From an uncultured Lachnospiraceae bacterium (GTDB lineage Bacteria; Bacillota; Clostridia; Lachnospirales; Lachnospiraceae), in contig CAKRJT010000008.1 of assembly GCA_934351925.1 (NCBI GenBank), forward strand, positions 44,995 to 108,994: a DNA stretch of 64,000 nt, read 5' to 3'. This document shows positions 17,661-27,584 of this stretch, in pieces. Every line of letters starts with the position of its first letter. Within the stretch, counting starts at the first letter, position 1. Under the pieces are notes generated by a model. It did not search any database. It had not been told where the DNA came from and saw nothing but the letters and a program-made list of their open reading frames with translations. A program made the position numbers and the translations under genes.

Positions 17661-19094
17661 TTATACATTTATCTCGGCTGTCATGCCAAGCTCGTCCCTG
17701 CTCGCCTCAAGGATAGGATTGATAACCTCTGTGAGGAACTCGTCAACCTGCTCCTTAGCACGTCCCGTGTACTTAGAAGGATCCATTGACTTCTTAAGGT
17801 CATCAAGTGAAAGGTTGAACGCCGGGTCTGCGGCGATGAGCTCAAGCAGATTATTGTCGAGTCCCTTCTCCTTCACATTGCGTCCTGCCTCCATGGAAAG
17901 CGTGCGGATTCTCTCGTGAAGCTCCTGACGGTCACCACCCGCCTTAACGGCATCCATCATGATGTTCTCTGTAGCCATGAAAGGAAGCTCTGCCATGATA
18001 TGTTTCTCAATGACCTTCTCGTATACTACAAGTCCGTCAACGACATTCATGTAGAGGTCTAATATACCATCAACTGCAAGGAATGCCTCAGGAACTGACA
18101 TTCTCTTGTTAGCTGAGTCATCAAGTGTTCTCTCAAACCACTGTGTAGCGGATGTGATGGCAGGATTCATTGCGTCTGCCATTACAAAATTAGCAAGTGA
18201 TGCTATTCTCTCGCTTCTCATAGGATTTCTCTTATATGCCATGGCTGACGAACCGATCTGATTTTTCTCGAAAGGCTCCTCAATCTCCTTTAAGTGCTGT
18301 AAAAGCCTTATATCATTGGAGAACTTATGAGCACTTGCAGCTATTCCCGCAAGTACATTTACAACTCGTGTATCAACCTTACGCGAATATGTCTGACCTG
18401 AAACAGGATATACATCCTCAAAGCCCATCTTGTTTGCAATCATCCTGTCAAGCTTACGGATTCTGTCGTGGTCTCCGTCAAAAAGCTCAAGGAAGCTTGC
18501 CTGAGTTCCCGTAGTTCCCTTAGAGCCGAGAAGTCTCATTGAGCCAATCAGGTAATCAAGGTCATCCAGATCAAGCTTTAACTCCATAAGCCAGAGTGTG
18601 GCTCTCTTTCCAACAGTCGTAGGCTGTGCCGGCTGGAAATGCGTGAAGGCAAGTGTAGGAAGCGCCTTGTACTTGTCGGCGAACTTTGCAAGCTCCGCCA
18701 TGACATTCACAAGCTTCTTTCTCACAAGCCTGAGTGCCTCCGTCATAACAATAAGGTCTGTGTTGTCGCCCACATAACAGCTTGTAGCTCCGAGATGGAT
18801 AATTCCCTTAGCCTTAGGGCACTGTACACCGTAAGCATAGACATGTGACATTACATCATGTCTTACAAGCTTCTCTCTCTCCTTAGCCACATCGTAATTG
18901 ATATCATCCTTATGAGCCTTGAGTTCCTCAATCTGCTCATCCGTGATGTCAAGACCGAGCTCCTTCTCTGTCTCTGCAAGTGCAATCCAGAGTCTTCTCC
19001 ATGTACGGAACTTCTTGTCAGGTGAAAAAATGTACTGCATCTCCTTGCTCGCATAACGCTCTGCGAGAGGAGTCTGGTAACGGTCTGTACTCAT
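17661..19094 (-). CDS. purB: Adenylosuccinate lyase
   Basis: 477 residues. It cleaves SAICAR in IMP synthesis and adenylosuccinate in AMP synthesis. The superfamily signature GSSAMAYKRNPMRSE is present near residue 290, and TQASFLELF near 205. The ATG at 19094 has AGGAG 8 nt upstream; a start 11 codons earlier lacks a site. It lies downstream of purC-purF on the same strand, with a palindromic element in the gap, and complements purA at 8.4 kb. Confidence 0.95.
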   Translation of the reverse strand: MSTDRYQTPLAERYASKEMQYIFSPDKKFRTWRRLWIALAETEKELGLDITDEQIEELKAHKDDINYDVAKEREKLVRHDVMSHVYAYGVQCPKAKGIIHLGATSCYVGDNTDLIVMTEALRLVRKKLVNVMAELAKFADKYKALPTLAFTHFQPAQPTTVGKRATLWLMELKLDLDDLDYLIGSMRLLGSKGTTGTQASFLELFDGDHDRIRKLDRMIANKMGFEDVYPVSGQTYSRKVDTRVVNVLAGIAASAHKFSNDIRLLQHLKEIEEPFEKNQIGSSAMAYKRNPMRSERIASLANFVMADAMNPAITSATQWFERTLDDSANKRMSVPEAFLAVDGILDLYMNVVDGLVVYEKVIEKHIMAELPFMATENIMMDAVKAGGDRQELHERIRTLSMEAGRNVKEKGLDNNLLELIAADPAFNLSLDDLKKSMDPSKYTGRAKEQVDEFLTEVINPILEASRDELGMTAEINV

Positions 19095-19172
19095 TATGTT
19101 TTCTCCTATCTGTTTATTTACAGGCATTGTAAAATCGTTCTATCATTTTACAATTTTTATTAATTAATATTC

Positions 19173-19212
19173 TGATGTTGAGGTCAAAAGGTTGTTTTGA
19201 CCCAGGTATCAT
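19173..19212. repeat. Short palindromic element (family copy 2)
   Basis: GATGTTGAGGTCAAAAGG, then TTTTGACCC and GTATCAT form an imperfect palindrome of 40 bp between purF and purB. The same left end occurs at 25253, 59085 and 63931. Confidence 0.65.
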
Positions 19213-19219
19213 ATTTTGT

Positions 19220-20671
19220 CTATTCATGTTCCCCGCGGATATCCTTGTCAGGCGGCGCAATCGGATAGTTTCCGGTAAAGCACGCATCGCAGAAATCACA
19301 ATTTTCCCCGACCATATGCTTCAAATCAGCAACATCTATGTACCCAAGCGAGTCAGCTCCTATATACTCACATATCTGCTCAACAGTATGCGTACTCGCG
19401 ATGAGCTGGTCGCTCGATGGTATATCCGTCCCGAAATAGCATGGATACAGAAAAGGAGGAGATGATATCCTGACGTGAACCTCCTTAGCTCCCGCGTCCT
19501 TTAACATCTTGACAATTCTCGCGCTGGTTGTACCTCTTACGATGGAGTCATCTATCATGACAACCCTCTTGCCCTTGACTGCCTCTGTAAGAACATTGAG
19601 CTTTATCTTGACGCTGCTCTCGCGCTGTGCCTGCTTAGGCTTGATAAAGGTGCGTCCCACATAGCTGTTCTTGATAAATGCCATTCCATAAGGTATTCCT
19701 GCCTCAAGCGCATAGCCCATCGCAGCAACATTTCCCGACTCAGGAACGCCCACGACGAGGTCAGCGTCAACCGGGTGTGACTTTGCCAGAAGCCTTCCCG
19801 CCATTATACGCGACATGTATACACTCACACCGTCAATACGGCTGTCAGGTCTCGCAAAATAAATGTACTCGAAAATACATTTCTTATGCTCCTTCTGACA
19901 CATCGATGTGTCAGACTCTATACGTCCGTCAGCAGTTATCGTCACTATCTCGCCCGGAAGGACATCCCTGACAAATTCCGCACCTACAGCGTCAAGTGCA
20001 CAGGTTTCCGACGACATGACATATGTGTTGTCACGTTTTCCGATGCACAGCGGCTTAAATCCGAACGGGTCTCTCGCTCCGATCATCTTTCGCGGACTCA
20101 GAACAATAAGAGAATAAGCTCCCACTATCTTCTTCATAGCGCTCGCAACAGCCTTCTCAACACTCGACGTGTTGAGACGCTCCCTCGCGATATGATAAGC
20201 TATGACCTCGGAATCAATCGTCGTCTGGAATATGGCTCCCGTGTAAGAGAGCTCCTCCCGCAGGTCAACAGCATTGATAAGGTTTCCGTTGTGCGCCATC
20301 GCAAGTGTTCCCTTTACATAGTTAAGTACGAGCGGCTGTGCGTTCTCTCGTGTCGAGCTGCCCGCCGTGGAATAGCGCACATGTCCAACCCCGATGTTGC
20401 CCTTGAGCTTCTCCAGATCCTCAGGTGTGAACACCTCGTTGACAAGCCCCATATCTTTGTGTGAGAGCACCTTTCCCTTAGGTCCGTTGGTGTCACTGAC
20501 CGCAATACCGCAGCTCTCCTGTCCTCTGTGCTGAAGTGCAAACAATCCATAGTATATGGTCGATGCTACATCCCCGCCATCAATATCATATACTCCAAAG
20601 ACTCCGCACTCCTCGTGAACCCCATCCTCATCATAATAGCTGTCCGAAATATTATTCATTTTCTGTCCCAT
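19220..20671 (-). CDS. purF: Amidophosphoribosyltransferase
   Basis: 483 residues; first committed step of purine synthesis, making phosphoribosylamine from PRPP and glutamine. Cys 22 (EECGVFG) is the glutaminase nucleophile after removal of a 21-residue propeptide, as in the B. subtilis-type enzyme. The PRPP loop VVMIDDSIVRGTT is present, and the C-terminal CDFCDACF with an upstream Cys fits the iron-sulfur cluster of that type. The ATG follows GCGGAG. It starts 30 bp after purC, in the same operon. Confidence 0.96.
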   Translation of the reverse strand: MGQKMNNISDSYYDEDGVHEECGVFGVYDIDGGDVASTIYYGLFALQHRGQESCGIAVSDTNGPKGKVLSHKDMGLVNEVFTPEDLEKLKGNIGVGHVRYSTAGSSTRENAQPLVLNYVKGTLAMAHNGNLINAVDLREELSYTGAIFQTTIDSEVIAYHIARERLNTSSVEKAVASAMKKIVGAYSLIVLSPRKMIGARDPFGFKPLCIGKRDNTYVMSSETCALDAVGAEFVRDVLPGEIVTITADGRIESDTSMCQKEHKKCIFEYIYFARPDSRIDGVSVYMSRIMAGRLLAKSHPVDADLVVGVPESGNVAAMGYALEAGIPYGMAFIKNSYVGRTFIKPKQAQRESSVKIKLNVLTEAVKGKRVVMIDDSIVRGTTSARIVKMLKDAGAKEVHVRISSPPFLYPCYFGTDIPSSDQLIASTHTVEQICEYIGADSLGYIDVADLKHMVGENCDFCDACFTGNYPIAPPDKDIRGEHE

Positions 20672-20701
20672 ATATGCTCCGCATTATTAAATTAATAAAG
20701 A

Positions 20702-21577
20702 TTAAAGCGTAAATTCCTTGCCTGTGAGAAGTAAATAAGCCTCCTTATACTTGTCAACAGTCTTGGTAACTACCTCCTCAGGAAGAAGATAATCGCTGTC
20801 AGGATTTGCCTTTAACCAGTCTCTTACATACTGCTTATCGAAGGATGGCTGTCCCTTGCCTGCCTCGTAGCCCTCTAACGGCCAGAAACGTGAGCTGTCA
20901 GGTGTGAGCATCTCATCGCCCAGTACCACGTTGCCGTTCTCGTCAAGACCGAACTCGAACTTGGTATCTGCAATGATAATTCCCTTGCTGAGCGCATACT
21001 CTGCACACTTCTTGTAAAGAGCGATTGTACAGTCCTTAATCCTGGCTGCGTACTCAAGGCCCTTGCCCGGGAACTTCTTCTCAAGTACCTCTATGCTTCT
21101 CTCGAAGGAGATATTCTCATCATGGTCGCCTATCTCTGCCTTGGTGCTAGGTGTGTAGATTGGCTCAGGAAGCTTCTCTGACTCCTTAAGACCCTCCGGG
21201 AGCTTAATTCCGCATACGGTTCCGTTCTTCTTATAGCTCTCCCAGCCGCTTCCGGTTATATAGCCTCTCACGATGCACTCGATAGGGAGCATATTGAGCT
21301 TCTTGCACATCATCGCTCTCTTATTAAAACGCTCATCATGGAAAAACTCAGGCATGTCAGCAGTGTCAACCGAAATCATATGATTAGGTACAACATCTTT
21401 TGTGTAGTCAAACCAGAACTTGGACATCTGTGTCAGTATGGCACCCTTAGCAGTGATCTTGTTCTTTAAAATGTGGTCAAACGCTGAAATTCTGTCTGTT
21501 GCCGCAATGACAAGATTCTCGCCAATATCATATACCTCTCTGACTTTTCCTTCGTACAATAACTTGAATTCTTCCAT
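20702..21577 (-). CDS. purC: SAICAR synthetase
   Basis: 291 residues; condenses CAIR with aspartate using ATP. Starts with LLYEGKVREVY (nucleotide-binding loop), then VVPNHM, ECIVRGYITGSGW and the SFDKQYVRDW segment. The ATG at 21577 has AGAGGATAAAG directly upstream. First gene of the purC-purF unit, with a promoter at 21715-21743 and a leader of about 130 nt containing short stem-loops whose role I cannot tell. Confidence 0.95.
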   Translation of the reverse strand: MEEFKLLYEGKVREVYDIGENLVIAATDRISAFDHILKNKITAKGAILTQMSKFWFDYTKDVVPNHMISVDTADMPEFFHDERFNKRAMMCKKLNMLPIECIVRGYITGSGWESYKKNGTVCGIKLPEGLKESEKLPEPIYTPSTKAEIGDHDENISFERSIEVLEKKFPGKGLEYAARIKDCTIALYKKCAEYALSKGIIIADTKFEFGLDENGNVVLGDEMLTPDSSRFWPLEGYEAGKGQPSFDKQYVRDWLKANPDSDYLLPEEVVTKTVDKYKEAYLLLTGKEFTL

Positions 21578-21714
21578 CTTTATCCTCTTTTCCGCCCATT
21601 TAGGCAATATGTGTAGACAGGAACTTAGCAAACAGCAAAGCGGACTGCGAATGTCCGTTTGACTTGTGCAGACTTTACATCCGCTTTCACGAACCTGCCT
21701 GATATACGTTTTTT

Positions 21715-21743
21715 AGTATATAGCATAGACTTTCAGAAATCAA
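21715..21743 (-). promoter_or_regulatory. purC-purF promoter
   Basis: TTGATT and TATACT with 17 bp spacing on the minus strand. Confidence 0.5.
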
Positions 21744-21774
21744 CTTAGATTTTTCAAAGGTTATTGCCGCGCAA

Positions 21775-22518
21775 TTATAAGTCATTATTGTTTTTCTCGG
21801 TATCGGGTGTGAGGTTGCTGACAACATACAGGAAATTCATTCCTGCATTCTCGGCCACCCTGCCGTCGGAGCCGTACTCGTTGCCGACCATGAGGCACTC
21901 GTCAGGCACTATTCCCGCCTCCGGAAATTTTTCAAACAGGTACCTTGCAAACGCAGCGTCGGGCTTTTTAAAGCCTGCATCCGACGATATGGTTATTCCG
22001 TCAAAATACCGCACAAGGTCGAGACTTTCAAGCTCCGGCATGGTGAATATCGACTGTGCGTTTGACAAAAGCCACACCTTAGTTCCCATCGCATGAAGCT
22101 CATCCAACATCTCGTACACGCCTTCATACACGCGCACATACTCTCTCGACTCTGTTCTGAATATATATCCAAATGCGTCCGAGAACTCCCTGGTTATCCT
22201 GCTGTTCTTCAATATGCATAATTCGTAAAACACGTCGGATATATTAATCTCAATCTTGTTATCGGGATATTTTTCCTGCAAAAGTCTGCTGTACTTTTTA
22301 CAAAGGCGTGCATATTCCTTCTTCAGTTCCTTGTATTCATAATTAACACCTTGTCTTCTCAGGAACTTGGCAAGCTTCTTCCAAAAATTCTTCTGCTCCT
22401 CATCCGTATGTATATCAACCAACGTTCCGTATAAATCGAACACTGCATGCTTTGCACGGCTCTGTGTCACTTCCTCTATAACTGAAGCCTTGATGTCCTT
22501 AATATCACATTTTTTCAT
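21775..22518 (-). CDS. HAD-superfamily hydrolase
   Basis: 247 residues with all four HAD motifs: FDLYGTLVD (catalytic aspartates), LLSNAQ, the lysine in SSDAGFKKPD, and MVGNEYGSDGRVA. The helical cap after motif I is about 100 residues, so it is probably a phosphatase of small phosphorylated molecules; the substrate is unknown. The ATG at 22518 has GGAGAGCAGAC before it. It is preceded by the glgP terminator and followed by the purC promoter, so it seems to be monocistronic. Confidence 0.85.
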   Translation of the reverse strand: MKKCDIKDIKASVIEEVTQSRAKHAVFDLYGTLVDIHTDEEQKNFWKKLAKFLRRQGVNYEYKELKKEYARLCKKYSRLLQEKYPDNKIEINISDVFYELCILKNSRITREFSDAFGYIFRTESREYVRVYEGVYEMLDELHAMGTKVWLLSNAQSIFTMPELESLDLVRYFDGITISSDAGFKKPDAAFARYLFEKFPEAGIVPDECLMVGNEYGSDGRVAENAGMNFLYVVSNLTPDTEKNNNDL

Positions 22519-22576
22519 GTCTGCTCTCCGTTTCGTCCTGTATTTTTCATAAAACCGCATTGATTTTAAAGTATCA

Positions 22577-22620
22577 CCAATATATAAAAGCAAGCTTGAC
22601 AGCTTGCTTTTATATATTGG
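22577..22620. terminator. glgP terminator, perfect 20-bp stem
   Basis: A perfect inverted repeat of 20 bp (left arm starts CCAATATATAAAAG) around a 4-nt loop, beginning 8 bp after the glgP stop. Confidence 0.75.
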
Positions 22621-22627
22621 TTCAATA

Positions 22628-24880
22628 TTAGCTTAACTTCCAGATGTCCTTGTTGTACTCGGCGATTGTTCTGTCCGATGAGAAGAAGCCCGCGTTGGCG
22701 ATATTGTGAAGCATCTTCTTAGCCCAGCCCATTCTGTCCTCATAGTCTGCGAAAGCCTTATCCTTTACCTTGATGTACTCCTCAAGATCTAAGAGTGTCA
22801 TGAACCAGTCCTTGTTGAGAAGCTCATTGTAGAGACGGTCAAGGTTTTCCTCGTTTCCGATTGCAAGGAGCTCATCGCTCACGATAAAGTCAACCGCATC
22901 TTTTATAATATCACTCTTCTCATAGTAGTCCATCGAAACATAGTCAGCCTTTGCATAGTGCTCAATGACAACATCTGCCGTCTTTCCGAAGATGTACTCA
23001 TTCTCCCTGCCTGCGAACTGGCTTATCTCAACATTCGCACCATCTAAGGTTCCAAGTGTAACCGCACCGTTTAACATGAACTTCATGTTACCTGTACCTG
23101 AAGCCTCCTTAGAAGCAAGTGAAATCTGCTCGGAAATATCACATGCAGGTATAAGCTTCTCTGCCTTGGTTACATTGTAATTCTTTACCATGACAACCTT
23201 AAGATAAGGACTTACCTCAGGGTCATTATTGATAAGCTCCTGCATGCAGAGAATAAGATGAATTATATCTTTTGCGATAACATAAGCAGGTGCAGCCTTA
23301 GCTCCGAAGATAACCGTGATTGGTCTTGCCGGCTTCTTGCCGTCCTTGATTTCAAGGTACTTGTGAATCACATAGAGTACGTTCATCTGCTGTCTCTTGT
23401 ACTCGTGAAGTCTCTTAATCTGAATATCGAAGATTGAGTTCTCGTCAAGCTCAATTCCCTGTGTCTCTGACAGATAATTGGAGAGTTCAATCTTGGCATC
23501 CTTCTTAATCTCTAAGAGCTCATTTAATACCTTCTCATCATCTATGAATTTTTCAAGCTTTTTAAGCTCTGTAGCGTCTGTCTTATATCCGTCACCGATA
23601 AGGCTTGTTATGAAATCCGCAAGTGGAGCATTGCAGTGTAAAAGCCATCTTCTGAAGGTGATACCATTGGTCTTATTGTTGAACTTCTCAGGATAAATCT
23701 TGTAGAAGTTATTAAGCTCCGAATCCTTCAAAATCTCTGTGTGAAGATATGCAACACCGTTGACGCTGTAACCGTAGTGGATGTCCATATGAGCCATGTG
23801 CACTCTGTCATCCTCGTCGATAATGTACACGCTCTCATCGTCGAACTTAGCGCGCACTCTCTTGTCTAACTCCTTAATGATAGGCATGAGCTGCGGAACT
23901 GCCTTCTCAAGATAAGCGATAGGCCACTTCTCAAGTGCCTCGGCAAGGATTGTATGGTTCGTGTATGCACAGGTGTTAGTAACTTCCTCGATTGCGGCAT
24001 CCATCGACATTCCCTCTGCCGTGAGAAGTCTGATAAGCTCAGGAATAACCATTGAAGGATGTGTATCGTTAATCTGGATTGCAACATACTCGTGAAGGTC
24101 GGTAAGCTTGCAGCCTCTCTCCTTTGCTTCCTTTAAAATAAGCTGTGCTGCATTGCTTACCATGAAGTACTGCTGATATACGCGCAGAAGTCTTCCTGCC
24201 TCGTCCGAATCATCCGGGTAGAGGAAAAGTGTAAGATTCTTCTTAATCTCATCCTTATCAAAATCAATGCCCTCTTTTACAATGCTCTCATCGATTGTCT
24301 CGATGTCAAAAAGGTGAAGCTTGTTGGTGCGGTTATTGTAGCCTGTTACAAGAATGTCGTACATTCTCGATGTAACTTCCATGCCGCCGAACTTAACTTT
24401 ATAAGAAACATCTGTCTTGTTGAGCCAGCTCTTCTTGTCAATCCAAGGATTCTTTGTCTCATACTGTAAATTATCCTTGAATTCCTGCTTAAAAAGTCCA
24501 AAATGATAGTTAAGACCAACTCCGTCTCCGTTAAGTCCAAGGCTGGCGATGGAATCAAGGAAACATGCTGCAAGTCTTCCAAGTCCTCCGTTTCCAAGTG
24601 ATGGCTCCGGCTCAATCTCCTCTATCTCGGCAAGGCTTCTTCCCGCATCATTTAACTCTGCCTTAACCTCGTCATATAATCCGAGATTAATAAGGTTGTT
24701 CGATAAAAGCTTACCGATAAGGAACTCTGCCGAGATGTAGTAGAGCTTTCTCTTACCCTCGTTGCTCTCCTTCTGCGCCGCAAGCTCGTTAACGCTTGTG
24801 AGGAGTGCGTCATAAATCTCTCTGTCAGTGCACTCTGCGATTGACTTTCCGTACTGCTTTAAAACTGCTTCCTTAACCAT
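22628..24880 (-). CDS. glgP: Glycogen/maltodextrin phosphorylase
   Basis: 750 residues; releases glucose-1-phosphate from alpha-1,4-glucans with a PLP cofactor. The PLP-lysine motif EASGTGNMKFMLNGA lies near residue 605, followed by LGTLDGANVEI; the N-terminus has the nucleotide/sugar site EPSLGNGGLGRLAAC. The ATG at 24880 is preceded by GGTCAGG, a weak site. It is a stand-alone gene; with glucokinase at 28 kb it feeds glucose units into glycolysis. Confidence 0.95.
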   Translation of the reverse strand: MVKEAVLKQYGKSIAECTDREIYDALLTSVNELAAQKESNEGKRKLYYISAEFLIGKLLSNNLINLGLYDEVKAELNDAGRSLAEIEEIEPEPSLGNGGLGRLAACFLDSIASLGLNGDGVGLNYHFGLFKQEFKDNLQYETKNPWIDKKSWLNKTDVSYKVKFGGMEVTSRMYDILVTGYNNRTNKLHLFDIETIDESIVKEGIDFDKDEIKKNLTLFLYPDDSDEAGRLLRVYQQYFMVSNAAQLILKEAKERGCKLTDLHEYVAIQINDTHPSMVIPELIRLLTAEGMSMDAAIEEVTNTCAYTNHTILAEALEKWPIAYLEKAVPQLMPIIKELDKRVRAKFDDESVYIIDEDDRVHMAHMDIHYGYSVNGVAYLHTEILKDSELNNFYKIYPEKFNNKTNGITFRRWLLHCNAPLADFITSLIGDGYKTDATELKKLEKFIDDEKVLNELLEIKKDAKIELSNYLSETQGIELDENSIFDIQIKRLHEYKRQQMNVLYVIHKYLEIKDGKKPARPITVIFGAKAAPAYVIAKDIIHLILCMQELINNDPEVSPYLKVVMVKNYNVTKAEKLIPACDISEQISLASKEASGTGNMKFMLNGAVTLGTLDGANVEISQFAGRENEYIFGKTADVVIEHYAKADYVSMDYYEKSDIIKDAVDFIVSDELLAIGNEENLDRLYNELLNKDWFMTLLDLEEYIKVKDKAFADYEDRMGWAKKMLHNIANAGFFSSDRTIAEYNKDIWKLS

Positions 24881-25116
24881 AATTACCTGACCTTTCCGGG
24901 CTGCTGCCCCCAAAAATTGTGCTACTGATAAACCACCCACCTATTGTTGGTGAAAATGTCATCAATAATCAGCGTTACTATATTGTCATGTCTAAAAATG
25001 TTCTGCCGCTTCCTGTCCTTTGGCTGATACCCCGATACCTAAGCTTTATAATGTAACCCATACCGTATCTCAATCAGCTTATGTTTGCATTATAATCTTA
25101 TTTACACATATAAATC

Positions 25117-25146
25117 TTGCATTATTATGGCATAAAGTGGTACAAT
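25117..25146 (+). promoter_or_regulatory. Promoter of the AraC-family gene
   Basis: TTGCAT and TACAAT with 18 bp spacing. A palindromic element (25253-25286) lies in the leader between this promoter and the ribosome site. No other feature was seen in 24881-25116. Confidence 0.45.
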
Positions 25147-25252
25147 TCTATCATTCAATACAATATTCCGGCATTTACCATGCCATTCCAGCCAGACATT
25201 GGCTTGCACTAAGCAATACAGGCGGCAAAATGTGTCTGATATAAAATTGCAC

Positions 25253-25286
25253 GATGTTGAGGTCAAAAGGTATATTGACCTCTCAT
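25253..25286. repeat. Short palindromic element (family copy 3)
   Basis: GATGTTGAGGTCAAAAGG followed by TATATTGACCTCTCAT, a hairpin of 34 bp in the 5' leader of the AraC-family gene, about 15 bp before its ribosome site. Confidence 0.6.
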
Positions 25287-25304
25287 AGAACAGGAGGCTT
25301 TCAT

Positions 25305-26183
25305 ATGCACGGCGGAAATTACGAAAATTACCATGAAAACAAAGCCCACACGAGTGCGGGCTTCCCGTACAACACCTATCTCTGCACGATTCCTCAGGAT
25401 TTTGAGAGTGTCGCCCTGCACTGGCATGATGACGCAGAAATTATATATATTAAAAAAGGACGCGGGATAGTGAGCGTTGACCTGGAGGATATCAGAGTCG
25501 AAGCCGGCGACATCGTGTTCATCCTCCCCGGCAGGCTCCACTCGATAAGGAGCTACCCGAATGTACGCATGGAATATGAGAACATTATCTTTGACATGGA
25601 ATTTTTATCTTCTAAGCTCCCCGAGCGGATGTACAGCGAATATTTTACGCCGATGCTCAACGGAGAGCTTGAATTTCCCGTGCTGATTTCACCTGAGACA
25701 TGCAGAAAATACGCGGATGCCGCCCACTTTATCGACATGGCGGACGACTGCTGCCGTGACAGGGCGCAGGCCTACGAGATTGCGGTTAAAGGCTACCTTT
25801 TCTGTTTTTTTTCCGCACTCTTTTCCGACTGCAAGCCCGTTTCCGCCTATAAGTCCAACGATAACGTGGAAAAATTAAAAAGCGTGCTGCGGCACATCGA
25901 GAAAAACTACGCCGACACCATAACAATAGACGAAATGGCATCCTTATGCTGTTTTTCGTCATCACATTTTATGCGCTTCTTCAAACAGACCATGGGGATG
26001 CCATTCACAACCTATCTTAATGATTACCGCTTAACTCTTGCCGCCAGGTCACTTCTCGAGACGCACAAAACGGTGCTTGAAATCGCGTCGGAGTGCGGCT
26101 TTGAGAACCTGTCCTATTTTAACAGGATATTTAAGAAAAAATACGGCATTACACCGAGGGAATACAGGCAGAGGCAGTCTTGA
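25305..26183 (+). CDS. AraC-family regulator with cupin sensor domain
   Basis: 292 residues. The N-terminal half is a cupin-like sugar-sensing domain (HWHDDAEIIYIKKGRG, AGDIVFILPGRLHSI); the C-terminal half carries two HTH motifs (IDEMASLCCFSSSHFMRFFK; LEIASECGFENLSYFNRIF) and the family ending KKYGITPREYR. Such regulators usually activate carbohydrate genes; no target is adjacent on this strand. AGGAGGCTTTCAT precedes the ATG at 25305. The last 35 bp overlap a gene remnant on the other strand. Confidence 0.88.
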   Translation: MHGGNYENYHENKAHTSAGFPYNTYLCTIPQDFESVALHWHDDAEIIYIKKGRGIVSVDLEDIRVEAGDIVFILPGRLHSIRSYPNVRMEYENIIFDMEFLSSKLPERMYSEYFTPMLNGELEFPVLISPETCRKYADAAHFIDMADDCCRDRAQAYEIAVKGYLFCFFSALFSDCKPVSAYKSNDNVEKLKSVLRHIEKNYADTITIDEMASLCCFSSSHFMRFFKQTMGMPFTTYLNDYRLTLAARSLLETHKTVLEIASECGFENLSYFNRIFKKKYGITPREYRQRQS

Positions 26184-26250
26184 TAAGCCACGAAAGTCCC
26201 GACGCAAAGCCTCCGAATATAAACCATAATACATTTCCAAGACAACTCAT
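26149..26250 (-). pseudogene. Truncated YccF-like membrane protein gene
   Basis: From the ATG at 26250 the minus strand reads MSCLGNVLWFIFGGFASGLS, matching the start of YccF/DUF307 membrane proteins. The likeness is lost after about 23 residues, and a stop follows at 26149. Full family members have well over 100 residues, so this is the 5' stump of a gene cut off where it meets the end of the AraC gene. It keeps its ribosome site (AGGGG) inside a 78-bp repeated leader. Confidence 0.55.
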
Positions 26251-26251
26251 T

Positions 26252-26329
26252 TTTATACCCCTGCATACTGCAAGCATAGCTTGCAGTACTGCCACCAATA
26301 AGTTGTTTGAAAGTTTTACTTTCAAACTT
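26252..26329 (-). repeat. 78-bp repeated leader with two hairpins and ribosome site, copy 1
   Basis: Identical over 78 bp to 33225-33302. It contains two perfect 10-bp hairpins (TACTGCAAGC/GCTTGCAGTA and GTTTGAAAGT/ACTTTCAAAC) and, on the minus strand, CAGGGG placed to serve the ATG 1 bp past its end. Its far end contains the stop codon of apbE. Confidence 0.85.
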
Positions 26330-27581
26330 TATCCTCCCTCTCGATTATGTGAACATCATACCCCGAACTGAAGCTTTGTGCAATCCCCTGTGTCACATAG
26401 ACATAACCGTCCTCAGTCATCATGATGAGGTCGAAGGGTGCGATTTCCTCTCCGCCAAAGGTTCCCCCATTTCCATAATTCTGCCATAATGCCATGCTGT
26501 CATCAAATCCAAGAACATAGCACGCCGTCGACAGACCATCTGCGAGTGTTCCGTCACAGCTCACCACCGTGACCGATATAAGCCCGCTATCTGCCGGATA
26601 TCCTGTCGCCGGATTGATGATGTGATGATACCTTTTTCCGTCCTGCTCAAAATATCTCTCATATCCGCCCGACGTCACGACCGCCTTATCGTGAACGCGG
26701 ACTGCGCCAAGATAATCGAAGGCACCACCTGATATTTTTTTCGCACCTTCTCCGGCTCCTTCTCCACCTGCATCATCCCCACGGTTATAGTCGAAATTTT
26801 TCAGTGGATTCTCAATCGCTATATTCCAATCACTTCCGTCCGTTTTCCTGTGATAGCAGTACACGTTTCCGCCTAGTGAAAAATATGCCGACTTCACATC
26901 ATAGCCATCAAATATCTGCACAAGTCTGTCTGTGGCGTATCCCTTTGCCAGTCCGCCAAAATCTATTCCCTGACCATTTAAAAGCTCAAGCTGATATTGT
27001 TTGTTCCCGTTTTCTTCCAAGTGTGTATTATATGATATTGCGTTAAATGTGACCAAATCACTGCCGCACAGCGCAAGCACTTTGGCAAGCTCGTCCTCGC
27101 CCGGCACCGCATATTCGCCCGTGGTAAAGCCCCACAGCTCCATGACGGGCAGAATTGTCATGTCGTAAGCTCCGTCGGTCAGCCTGTTAAGCATAAGCGC
27201 ATAATCCGTGAGTGCCGCCACATCAGCGCCCAGCATACCTCCGCTGTTCTGATTTATACGGCTCACCTCACTGCTCTCATTTCCGATTGAAAGAAGCTCA
27301 TCAAGTCTCACTATCTCAGCCTGCGCCGCCTCTACCGCCGCAGCCGCATCCTTTCCGTAGCAGGTTATCTGCATCACCGTATCCATGGCGTAAAAATTCA
27401 CGGATGCCTGTCTGCTGCCCGAACAGCCCTGGCACAGCAGCATTACAGGCATCAATAGAAGCAACAGTGCTATTTGGAGGATTAGTGCATTTGGTCTTAA
27501 TCCGGCTGCCATAAATCTACATTGCTTCTTTTCGCAATTATTATATTGTATATTCATATACTTTTCATTTTTCAAATCCAA
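26322..27581 (-). CDS. apbE: FAD:protein FMN transferase (ApbE family lipoprotein)
   Basis: 419 residues. A hydrophobic segment leads to a lipobox (LLCQGC, Cys 53); then come the ApbE features: YAMDTVMQI, an acidic flavin site, DFGGLAKGYATD, and the C-terminal HHIINPATGYPADSG with ADGLSTACYVLG. ApbE attaches FMN to threonine of Rnf/Nqr or other flavoproteins outside the membrane. The best start is a TTG at 27581 with GGGGAAG upstream, 3 bp after the preceding stop; an ATG 8 codons later lacks a site. A Gly/Ala/Glu-rich insertion occurs near residue 270. Confidence 0.88.
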   Translation of the reverse strand: MDLKNEKYMNIQYNNCEKKQCRFMAAGLRPNALILQIALLLLLMPVMLLCQGCSGSRQASVNFYAMDTVMQITCYGKDAAAAVEAAQAEIVRLDELLSIGNESSEVSRINQNSGGMLGADVAALTDYALMLNRLTDGAYDMTILPVMELWGFTTGEYAVPGEDELAKVLALCGSDLVTFNAISYNTHLEENGNKQYQLELLNGQGIDFGGLAKGYATDRLVQIFDGYDVKSAYFSLGGNVYCYHRKTDGSDWNIAIENPLKNFDYNRGDDAGGEGAGEGAKKISGGAFDYLGAVRVHDKAVVTSGGYERYFEQDGKRYHHIINPATGYPADSGLISVTVVSCDGTLADGLSTACYVLGFDDSMALWQNYGNGGTFGGEEIAPFDLIMMTEDGYVYVTQGIAQSFSSGYDVHIIEREDKV

Positions 27582-27584
27582 TTC

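Noticed and set aside
21578..21714. Purine-type riboswitch in the purC leader
   Set aside because: Short stem-loops exist, but the conserved three-way junction pattern of purine riboswitches is not visible.
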